From positions 4,760,501 to 4,824,500 of the forward strand of contig JBAMJR010000151.1 of NCBI GenBank assembly GCA_038501785.1: a DNA stretch of 64,000 bases, in the 5' to 3' direction. The notes beneath the pieces are model-generated. The model did no database searches, was not told the DNA's origin, and worked only from the letters and a program-made list of their open reading frames with translations. Shown in pieces: positions 24,772 through 33,887 of the stretch. Made by a program: the position numbers and the translations under genes. Within the stretch, counting starts at the first letter, position 1. Each line of letters opens with the position of its first letter. Origin of the DNA: Myoxocephalus aenaeus. Lineage: Eukaryota; Chordata; Actinopteri; Perciformes; Cottidae.

Positions 24772-24951
24772 GTCGCATGAGACGGCAGCAGGACGCCGCC
24801 TGCTGAACAGCTGGTAGAGTCTGACACTTCTGACGCTCCTGACAGGGACATCCGGTATGACGTGCATGCTGCTGGTGAGGGACGGTATGAGTGAGGGCCC
24901 GCCTGGTGTGAGGGGGTTGTCTTCCTGTCTGAACTTACGCTATAGCTTCAT
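24772..24951. repeat. Direct repeat B, copy 1
   Basis: Runs from GTCGCATGAGACGGCAGCAG to CGCTATAGCTTCAT and matches 31642-31821 with one substitution noted (C/G). It abuts repeat A copy 2 without a spacer. The minus strand has an ATG frame starting MHVIPDVPVRSVRSVRLYQL in both copies, of unknown significance. Confidence 0.93.
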
Positions 24952-25107
24952 TTCAATCAGGAGAGACAGTGGGTGATTAGTAGTTCATGTTTATTATGCC
25001 AGATAATGAGTCCATGGTTACACAGAATTTATTTGTCGCATGAACTCCGCGAGGAGATTGAGATCGCACTGTGTTTGCCCTGAGCGGCAGCAATCTGTAG
25101 ATCCCCC
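24952..25107. repeat. Direct repeat A, copy 2
   Basis: Same length as copy 1, displaced by 443 bp. After GATCCCCC the sequence diverges into the 6.5-kb internal region. Confidence 0.93.
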
Positions 25108-25547
25108 AAAAGTGAGAAGGGTAACACAGTGATCTGTTCCCCCCCAAAAGGAAGTACTACTCACCAAGCTGTACTTGAATTGGCTGCGAGTTCCGCCGGT
25201 TGGTGCGGCTGCTAGGGGATGAGGCATGGAATAACATACTGCGAAGGGGTTAGGTGGATGCCGGCGATCTGCCCTGCTGTGATGAATGATGTGCCGTCAG
25301 TGGCTAGGGTCGCGGTGACCTGAATTTAGAGATGTGATGGATCTAATGCTACTTTGATACTTGACATGATTGGAATATGATGCTGTGCAATTACTGGAGC
25401 GATACATGTAAAGTAGATGGCTATGACCAGGTGAGCATCTGACCCATGTGAGCGCGATTGGATGGATGTGGCGCTACTTACCGGATATACTTACCTGCTG
25501 TGATGGCTGAGGCCCCCGCCGTGAGGGATGATGTAACCAGAACACCT

Positions 25548-26480
25548 GGCGGGCTGCGCGCCCTGCTGTATGCATCATATGATCAACTGCTGTGACCAAC
25601 TGCTGGCGGGCTGCGCACCCTGCTGTATGCATGATGTGATCAACTGCTGTGATCAACTGCGGGCGGGCTGAGCGCCGTGCTGTGATCAACTGCTGTGACC
25701 AACTGCTGTGCGCCGTGCTGTATGCGTGATGTGGTCAACTGCTGTGACCAACTGTGCGCCGTGCTGTATGCATCATATGGTCAACTGCTGTGACCAACTG
25801 CTGGCGGGCTGCGCGCCCTTCTGTATGCATGATGTGATCAACTGCGGGCAGGCTGAGCGCCGTGCTGTGATCAACTGCTGTGACCAACTGCTGTCGGGCT
25901 GTGCACCGTGCTGTATGCGTGATGTGATCAACTGCTGTGACCAACTGCTGGCGGGCTGTGCGCCGTGCTGTATGCGTGATATGATCAACTGCTGTGACCA
26001 ACTGCTGGCGGGCTGTGCACCGTGCTGTATGCGTGATGTGATCAACTGCTGTGACCAACTGCACGCCGTGCTGTATGCGTGATGTGATCAACTGCTGTGA
26101 CCAACTGCGGGCGGGCTGCGCGCCATGCTGTATGCGTGATGTGATCGCTTTTTTTTTTTTCTCTTCTTCTTTCCTTCTCTTTCTTTTTTCTCTTCTTCTC
26201 TTTCTCTTCTTTTCTCTTAACTGCTGGCGGGCTGTGCACCGTGCTGTATGCATGATATGATCAACTGCTGTGACCAACTGCTGGTGGGCTGCGCGCCCTG
26301 CTGAATGCGTGATGTGATCAGCTTGCTGTGACCGACTGCGGTGGGCTGCGTGCCCTGCTGTGTGCATGTGTGACCGACTGCTGGCCTCTTGTGTCTTCTC
26401 TTTCATTTTTCTTTTTCTTCCTGGCTGGCGGGCTGCGCGCCCTGCTTGTATGAATGATGAAGCCGGCAACGGCTAACGGG
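25548..26480. repeat. 57-bp minisatellite with degenerate tail
   Basis: The unit is about 57 bp: GTGATCAACTGCTGTGACC then AACTGCTGGCGGGCTGTG then CGCCGTGCTGTATGCGTGAT. Some units are shortened by loss of the GACCAACTG or GTATGC parts. Because 57 is divisible by three, both strands show periodic 19-codon open frames (up to 244 codons on the minus strand). Units are interrupted at 26149-26219 by a CT-rich tract, and degenerate versions continue past 26330. I see no evidence of translation. Confidence 0.9.
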
Positions 26481-28515
26481 CTGTGTGCCCTTCTTGGATG
26501 AATGGTGTAGCCAGCGATACTTCTTTCTCTTCTGTTTGGGTGAATGGTGTAGCCGGCATTGCTTCTTTCCGTCTTTCTCTTCTTCTCGTTCTTCTGCTTG
26601 GATGAACGGTGTAGCCAGCAATGCTTCTTTCTTTCTCTTCTCCCTCATCTGCTTGGATAAATGATGACTGAGTGTCCCGCTTGCGATGACTGATGTACCA
26701 TGAATGACGTCAACTCCCATTTAATACCATACGTGACCGCCTGCTCACGCATCCCTGTATGGAAGACGAGGCCGTGATGATCCTACGGACTTGCTTGGGT
26801 CGATGATAGCCTTATTATTAAGTGCTGCTGGAGAAAGAAGGGGAAAAGTGACGGCCCTCGACCACCGACCACCAGTTATATGCAATAGCTTAACGGCTGT
26901 TAAGGTTTGGCAGGTTAATTGTATTGCACATTTCGACGATGAGGCGATTCGAAGTGCTTCGCAGGAAATCGTTAGGGCATCGAAACATGATGCAGGAGAG
27001 ACGAGATTTACACATGATTAAGAACATCATTAAAACATAAGGGGGTCGAAAGCGGGAATATAATGCCAGTTGCAGTTTAGGAATTAGAATGCAGTAGTGG
27101 GACGCAGAAATGGTTAATGTCCTTGAATCTGGTGCAATTAACAGGCAAACGCAAAAGTCTTTGATCTGGATTTAGCGGCTGAGGGTCCCAGCAGACCTGC
27201 TGCTCCCGGAGACCTTGTTCCCGGCGTGTGGAACATATTAGGCTCGTCGAGATGAACCAGTTCTGGTTGTTAATACGAAATCGTATTTATATAAACGTAC
27301 GTCCAACCAGTCGAAATGTATTTCGCAGGCAGACATGAGAACAAAGGATGCAGCTACCACACACGTTTCTACGTAAATATATATATATTACAAACACATG
27401 TGATTAAATCCAAACGTGATCTGTCAACTACAAGTAGACAAAAGTTCAGAACTAACCGGAAGTAATTTTCTCTGTGACTTCCTGTGGATACTTTGAAGGC
27501 AGCCTAAACTGTCCGACTTGATCGCGGTTTTTGACAACGCCTCCTGCAGCGGCCGCTGCTCTCGTTTGGATCCCAGGCGGGGCGCAGCTCTAACGAACGA
27601 GCCTATTGTTAGGGATCTTTGAGCTCCGATGATGGCTGAGGCATCGGCGCACGTAGGCGGCATGAGCTGAGGATGACCGGCACGCCGCTTGTTGAAGTGG
27701 CAGGTTAGCAAATGGCTGAGGAAGGAAGGATTGGGGCACCTGGCGTTAAGCTGGATTCCTGGCAGCCGACCTCTAATATACTGGGCCAACGGATGCCAAC
27801 GCTGTTGCACGCATGTGATTCCGCTGAACGATGCCAATGCTGCTGCGGTGTATGCGCTTCCGCCGACATATGCAATCTGCTAACAATTGAGTAATGCTGC
27901 TGCATTGAATGCGATATCGCAATAGAACCACGCGGACTATGATGCTAGGTCTGAGTTTATGATAGACTAGATTGGATCGCCCTGCTACGGAGTTAAATGC
28001 CGGTGAGTAATAGTTAGCTGGGCTAATGAGCCGTCAGAATCCCACTCACATGGGAGAGCACCACGTGCGCCAGGCTATTTGGGTGAAGAGCCTGCAAGAC
28101 ATGACTCCATGATGTTGCGCGATGAGAACCATGGCCACACGCTAATGTGACTCTGAATGGGTACTTGCCAGGATATGATAGGGTATAATATTAAAACTTT
28201 GATGATCTGGATGATTGTGGCCGAAAGTCGCTATGACTGGAAATGGGCCCTGTGGTGGAAATTAATCATAAGTGCTTAATTCTTAAATGTGTAGCTGAAC
28301 TCTGAGAGGAGAGTCAGTTCATCTTGACCCTGATTCTGATCTTGACACGGTCTGAACTGCGCCATCCGGTTGGACGGTAACGGGTGGATCTCTGTAGGTT
28401 TGGGATCTTTTCGTTGTTTCCTTCTTCCCTCAGGCTCCTGACTCTCAGGGCCACCGCCACGCAACACCCTCCAGACGGGCATCAGGCTTGTCTGGTGGGA
28501 AGAAGGACACCGCGA

Positions 28516-28539
28516 GGGGGAGCCGGGGGAGGGGGGGGG
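28516..28539 (+). other. G-quadruplex-capable G tract
   Basis: Runs of 5, 5 and 9 guanines separated by 1-4 bases could fold into a quadruplex on the + strand. The long run could contribute two tracts. Confidence 0.5.
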
Positions 28540-30204
28540 AGAGAGTTGATATATAAACTCATGTTGAACTATTTTCCTGGGTTGGACCTTCAACCCATCT
28601 GTGGTGGAAGCTCTGTCCATCACTCGAATTATTCCGAGTTCCTGTTTAAAAATGTTTAAAAGGCATTTGAGTGTTTCGCATGCCTTAGTTTTCTCTACGG
28701 GAGATTGATGAGATTAGTTCATCCATTATGGACCCGACCCACGGGAATACGCCGGCGCACGATGAAGAGAGTTGCCGAGTGCCGACTGAGCTTGCTTATG
28801 TGGTTTGTGGTGAGGTCAGCGATGACCAGCACTTCGCTTGGATGAGGCCGCGTGATCCTGCTTGAGAATTTCGGGGGCTGCCCTGGTATGAATAACTTCC
28901 GGTTGATGGCGAACCGTAACTTTGTCGTTGAGTACTTCTTTAGCGTGATTTAAGAATTCTACCTCGGACATGAGACTTCGGAATGCTCCAGTCTCGAACG
29001 CTGAACTGGTACTAGCCGGGCATAAATTGTGCCTAGAAATTGAAATGCTATTTGAGCGCGTTGCTTTTTCTTTCTTTTTTTTTTTTTTAAGAATCCGTGA
29101 TGAAGCTCTGTGAGTCTAAAACGCTGAAAGACGCAGAATATTTAAATGAGTTCTGGCTGCGTGACTATAATATCCCTGCTTGAAGCTGGCCTTGTAGATG
29201 GCCTTATAGGAGAGGTCATTGAGGCCCGCCTCAATAACGGACTTACGGTAATATTTCCCAAGTTGAACAGGGAAATGTCAGAGATGAAACAAGGTTACGG
29301 TTCAGACGCGCCTAGAACTACTGACGCCAGTCTGACCATGTTTATATAACAGAGAAGGAGGTCCGGTGTTACCGATTAACTGGTTTTTTGAATTAACTGG
29401 TTTATGTTCGCGTGCGTGAGGCAGATGTGTCGTGGGAGTGGCCTCTCAGGACCCGTGTTGACTAACTAGGAAATACACATTTCGATTGCATAGCCTCTCT
29501 GTCACATTCTTCTTAGTGTATCTTTGTAAAGAATATAAACGGAACAGTTTACTGTAAAATGCCCTACCTGTCCGTGAGGCTGTGCGCGGACGAGAGTGAA
29601 CGCGGACAAGAGTGAACGAAAAAGTAGGTGACTCTGTTGATGCCTGTTCAATATGCTACTAACGTCAATAAAAACTAGATAAAACGCTCTTGTTGTCCGT
29701 CTGATATTTAAGTCATACATTGTTAACAGACGTCAAGTCGATATGAGACGAGTTTACTCTTCATACAGTGTGTAAGTGAAACGTGCAGACGTGTTTCCAC
29801 CCAGATATATCGCTACTGTCAGCTGTGATCGCTCCGATTATATTGTGACAACACTGTGCTGTCTCACATCGCTAATGTTTTGTATTAAAGACTACGGACA
29901 TGCATCGCTATCATCATAACAATATCCTACCCTGTGCAGCACGCATTCATCCAGATTAAACATGACTGTTAACTCATTGTTTTACGATAAGGACCTAGCG
30001 CACATTGAATAACTACAGGAGTTAGCGTCTCTCTTGAAACATTACCTACACACAGGAGTTAGCGTACGTCTCTTGAAACATAACGATGGAGCGGTTTGCT
30101 GCAGCATTCATTTAGGATTTACAACAGCATTGGCACGAAACGGTATCCATCTTCATTACAAAAATATCACTTGTTGACTGTCTACAAAATAAAATTAAAA
30201 CAAA

Positions 30205-30292
30205 GTTGCGATTCCAGGAAAGAATCGAACTGCTGAACGTGTACATGCTTTACTCCCTTAGTGACCCCTGAACTACCACTGAGCTATCGTGA
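30205..30292 (-). promoter_or_regulatory. tRNA-like Pol III promoter head, left arm
   Basis: On the minus strand an A box TAGCTCAGTGGTAG (30273-30286) is followed about 40 bp later by a B box around GTTCGATTCT (about 30221-30231). The sequence could drive transcription leftward into the arm. The acceptor, D and T stems pair poorly, so it is not a functional tRNA gene by eye. It is the mirror copy of the head at 30605. Confidence 0.6.
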
Positions 30293-30604
30293 GAACATAA
30301 TAATAGTGAGCACTATTAGGATTAAATTGACATTAGTAAATAGATCCCTAATAACCACCATCAACTGCGTTTCCCTCTGGCACATCAACATTAATGCACG
30401 TGTGCTGCCTATGCAATCACGTATTTGATTCGGATGGGTCTAAATGATTTAAGAAGAAAAGGCAGCAGGTGTTAGAATATATTCTACTATAGACTATATT
30501 CCAAGGTTACTACATGCCTAATTTGTAAAAGTTCAAGTTTTATTATTGTGAAGTATTTTCTAATGTGAACATCATATCCTTTGTACTTTCACCCAGTATC
30601 AACT

Positions 30605-30695
30605 TCACGATAGCTCAGTGGTAGTTCAGGGGACACTAAGGGAGAAAAGCATGTACACGTTCAGCGGTTCGATTCTTGCCTGGAGTCGCAATTTT
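30605..30695 (+). promoter_or_regulatory. tRNA-like Pol III promoter head, right arm
   Basis: A box TAGCTCAGTGGTAG (30611-30624) and B box GGTTCGATTC (30666-30675), in the order and spacing of a Pol III internal promoter, oriented rightward and out of the loop. Cloverleaf pairing is poor: the T stem has a mismatch and no complementary acceptor ends are found. It resembles a SINE head or tRNA pseudogene and differs from the left copy at a few positions. Confidence 0.6.
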
Positions 30696-31220
30696 GTTTT
30701 TATTTTATTTTTGTCAACAGTCAACAAGTGATATTTTCGTAATGAAGATGGATACCGTTTCGTGCCAATGCTGTTGTAAATCCTAAATGAATGCTGCAGC
30801 AAACCCCTCCATCGTAATGTTTCAAGAGAGACGCTAACTCCTGTAGTTATTCAATGTGCGCTAGGTCCTTATCGTAAAACAATGAGTTAACAGTCATGTT
30901 TAATCTGGATGAATGCGTGCTGCACAGGGTAGGATATTGTTATGATGATAGCGATCACTCTTGTCCGCGTTCACTCTCGTCCGCGCACAGCCTCACGGAC
31001 AGGTAGGGCATTTTACAGTAAACTGTTCCGTTTATATTCTTTACAAAGATACACTAAGAAGAATGTGACAGAGAGGCTATGCAATCGAAATGTGTATTTC
31101 CTAGTTAGTCAACACGGGTCCTGAGAGGCCTCTCCCACGACACATCTGCCTCACGCACGCGAACATAAACCAGTTAATTAAAAAAACCAGTTAATCGGTA
31201 ACACCGGGTGCGACGTGCGG

Positions 31221-31266
31221 ATTAATGATATCCTTGGTTAATATATTAACCAAGGATATCATTAAT
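31221..31266. repeat. 46-bp perfect palindrome
   Basis: ATTAATGATATCCTTGGTTA followed by ATA, then the exact reverse complement, with no loop. It lies 13 bp beyond the fold-back terminus and immediately before a second palindrome. The function is unknown; it could be a cruciform-forming terminus or recombinase binding site. Confidence 0.95.
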
Positions 31267-31292
31267 TTCAAGCGCATATATGCGCTTGAAAT
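31265..31292. repeat. 28-bp perfect palindrome
   Basis: ATTTCAAGCGCATA followed by its exact reverse complement. It overlaps the end of the 46-bp palindrome by 2 bp, so two cruciforms could sit side by side. Confidence 0.95.
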
Positions 31293-31641
31293 GAATGAAT
31301 GCCGAGGCCGCTTGGCACGAGAGCCGGCCGCGGTGAAAGCCGTTGCGCGGAAGCTTCCGGATAGGCGTGCATGAATGGTTGCTGGATTTTAGCCGGAGAC
31401 TGCGAGTGCCGATCGGGTTGTTACCTGCACGGAGTACCTGGTGAGTTTCCCGCGGTGGAACGAGTGGAAGAAGATGCTTTCTCCTCCGCTGGTGGACTGG
31501 ACGTTGCTTGCTCCAAAGCGAGGCTGGGGAAGGTAATGTGGACGTTTGCCACATCGCGTCGGTTCGTAATGAAAGCGCGCAGACGATGCTGATGGAGAAC
31601 GTGGAGAACGCAACGTGGATCGTGCGTAACAGCAGCGTGAA

Positions 31642-31821
31642 GTCGCATGAGACGGCAGCAGGACGCCGGCTGCTGAACAGCTGGTAGAGTCTGACACTTC
31701 TGACGCTCCTGACAGGGACATCCGGTATGACGTGCATGCTGCTGGTGAGGGACGGTATGAGTGAGGGCCCGCCTGGTGTGAGGGGGTTGTCTTCCTGTCT
31801 GAACTTACGCTATAGCTTCAT
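31642..31821. repeat. Direct repeat B, copy 2
   Basis: Near-identical to 24772-24951 (one substitution noted). It marks the right limit of the composite element; beyond it the sequence returns to AT-rich DNA (ATCTTTGAACC). Confidence 0.93.
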
Positions 31822-33847
31822 ATCTTTGAACCTGCTATGAGAAGTATACTTTTCCATTCCTGCACAGAGAAATTGTCATGGTGTGTTTGATCACCTGGTA
31901 ATGATCTTTAGGTATCACCAAGTTTAGCTTCTTTCTCATTATCCTGAATACTTCTCCAAGGTTATTCCCAAACATTTACTTTCATAGTCCCATGCCTGCT
32001 GTTTGTCTTTGATAGTTACTCTGATTGTTGTTGTCTCTGTCTGTGTCAAAAAGCAGCAGGCCTGCTGTTTTTAGGTGTTGTGTTCCACATGTATATAAAT
32101 ATAAAAACAGGGCAAAGTTACCGACAGGGAGAATGAAATATGGCACGTACATTTCAATGTAAATGAGGAAAGAAATGTGCACAGTGTGGATTTACAGCGG
32201 TTCATTAGATTAAATCCACTGTGCAGCTGTATCTTTCACGTGAACAATCTCCTATATCCCGAGCAAATGAGTGTGCAATCTTGTGTACCAGCTGTAAATT
32301 AATCCGTCTATCAGCTTGTGTCTCAGGTGATAGAGAGCTGAAATGGTTGAGCACTACCTCGGCTGCTTTGGATTCTCAAACGTTGAGAAGCTGTTTGTTA
32401 AACACTTAAGTTGGAGTTTACTTTGTGATTGCCTGTGTTAACAGTCCCAGACAAAATCTTGTTTTTTTCTTTTCTTTTCAGGGTGGTTGTTTTGTAAGAT
32501 TCTAAATGACTATGCTGCAGCTGTTAATCCAGTTTCCCCGTAAAGGTCTTTCATTTCACCTCTGACCTCTGGACACAACAGCCAGCGAGACTCCTCTTTG
32601 AAACACGGATCTTTCGATCTCTCTGGGGGCGTGTAGGGGTATTTGAATCTGATGAGAAAATGCATGTGTGAAAAGTGTGTTGTGTTCATTTGGGTGATGG
32701 ATAAATTGGCAAGTCGGATTAAAATGGAGCAAATGGAAGCCAGGGTGCACTTTTAAATGTAGTGCTGCTCCGTAAAACCGATATTCTTCTGCAAGTGTTG
32801 CAATATGCAAAGACTCAAATCATTTAGAATGACATACTTTAATAACTGCTTCAGTTTTTGCTTTGACATTTTGAAGCTGTTAGCAATTCCCCTTAGGGTT
32901 TTATGTAGGATTTAACCACATCACACCAGCCTGTCATGTGTAAAATGCAATAAAGGGATGATAATGATTAGGAGGTAGGAGAAGCTCACTAGCAGACCTA
33001 TTTTTGTATCTCTGAGATGAAGTATTAGGATAGACACAGTGAGTGCTTCAAACTCGAGGATACATGTGCAACGAGACAAAACTATTCAAGTTTACAGTAC
33101 ATCTAAATCAAAAGTGTATTTATGACAGGTTTAGACAAGTGCAGCTACAGTCTTAATGGGATACAGAGAATGAGCTGGGTATTTATGTTGGATATCTCAC
33201 CAGGAAGCACACATTTAACGATCCCAAAGTTTACTGTTTTCATTTAGAAGTCCGTTGGCATGCAGTCATAGCTGACCGACTTGAATGATGTATCTAAAAG
33301 CCGAACCTCCAAGCATACAGCCAACTATATTGCTTTTAAAAGCTTCAAGTAGGAGAGCTTCATGTGTGACATAATTAAATTCCACCCAAGTTAATTCAAA
33401 CTGTTTAATGATGCAGGGAGAACAATTTCTTTCGCTGTGCCAGCGGTGGGTTGGTCCGCAGGGGCTACGAGTGAGGAGAAGCATTAGAAGTTCAGAAAGA
33501 CACTCGTGATACAGAGGGGAGGGTGTGTAGATGGAGGCAGACTTGAAGGTTGTAACATCCTTGGAAACGCAGCTTCCTGTTGGTGTGATTGTTTATTTAA
33601 TAATGCTGATTTGGCTCTGTTTGTTGTTTTCTTCATTATTTATAAAGATGATTGTCGACAATTATTAGTAAAATACACGTGAGACCAAATTTTAGCAGTG
33701 GGAGTACCTCTGCTCGCTTTAACGGTTGTGTTTGCTGTGGGTTACTGTAACCATCCTGCAGTGTTTCATTATTTTTCAAAGCTAATAACCTCTCCAACGG
33801 TGAACAGCCTGACATTCTACGTATTGTGTTTTTCTGTCTTTTTCCAG
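31822..33847. other. No gene or repeat recognised
   Basis: AT-rich non-coding DNA after the composite element; no transposon termini seen. Confidence 0.45.
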
Positions 33848-33887
33848 GAGTCAGGGCTAGACGGCAGGGAGGAGATGAGGCTGGCAG
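33848..33887 (+). CDS. Candidate 40-nt exon (unknown gene)
   Basis: A pyrimidine-rich acceptor (TTTTTCTGTCTTTTTCCAG) precedes it and a GTAATC donor follows. In phase 0 it reads ESGLDGREEMRLA with one base left over. The other open phase gives VRARRQGGDEAG. Its 40-nt length is not symmetric, so it cannot be a frame-neutral cassette. Its relation to the 42-nt candidate at 1833 (32 kb away, same strand) is unknown. Confidence 0.22.

Larger units (their letters stand above)
25108..29362. other. Non-coding internal region of the composite element
   Basis: CpG-richer than the flanks and without a recognisable protein. The longest frames fall in the 57-bp minisatellite or are isolated (for example 137 codons on the minus strand at 27424-27837, no recognised motif). 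It contains the minisatellite (25548-26480), a pyrimidine-rich tract at 26149-26219 and a G-rich run near 28516. Confidence 0.5.
29363..31207. mobile_element. Fold-back element with 0.6-kb inverted arms, 1.85 kb
   Basis: The outermost inverted ends start CCGGTGTTACCGATTAAC at 29363 and end with the complement at 31207. Outer arms 29363-29615 and 30955-31207 are both 253 bp and almost identical in inverted orientation. Inner arms 29904-30292 and 30605-30955 also match, the left one longer because of a 37-bp tandem duplication around GGAGTTAGCGT. The left arm keeps 288 bp (29616-29903) that the right arm lacks. A 312-bp unique loop separates the arms. No target duplication is evident. Each arm carries a tRNA-like head next to the loop. 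The 29502-29720 and 30942-31124 frames are mirror images of each other and not genes. Confidence 0.85.
24509..31821 (-). mobile_element. Unclassified 7.3-kb composite element with split direct repeats
   Basis: Two repeat blocks each occur twice in the same orientation: A (156 bp, 24509-24664 and 24952-25107) and B (180 bp, 24772-24951 and 31642-31821). The order is A, 107 bp, B, A, 6.5 kb, B, with B1 and A2 abutting exactly. Copies differ at about 2 of 156 and 1 of 180 positions, so the duplication is young. On the minus strand the order becomes B-internal-A-B-x-A, resembling the split direct repeats of Ngaro/PAT tyrosine-recombinase retroelements, which also lack target duplications; none is seen here. 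The A block carries AATAAA on the minus strand near the presumed 3' end. No RT, RNase H or recombinase frame exists, so it would be non-autonomous. A tandem pair of full and internally deleted copies is an alternative reading. Confidence 0.6.

Noticed and set aside
25735..26469. 244-codon minus-strand open frame
   Set aside because: It follows the 57-bp minisatellite, whose length divisible by three keeps frames open on both strands; it is repetitive and has no protein motif.
27424..27837. 137-codon minus-strand open frame as a gag-like gene
   Set aside because: No zinc knuckle or other retroelement motif is visible and there is no continuation into pol; length alone does not support it in a GC-richer region.
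30605..30695. Functional tRNA gene
   Set aside because: A and B boxes are good, but acceptor, D and T stems do not pair properly and the copy is mirrored at 30205-30292, so a tRNA-like promoter head is the safer call.
24509..31821. Ordinary LTR retrotransposon
   Set aside because: The long repeats are not a simple pair at both ends: block A is absent from the right end and B1/A2 abut internally. No gag-pol frame, primer-binding site or polypurine tract was found.
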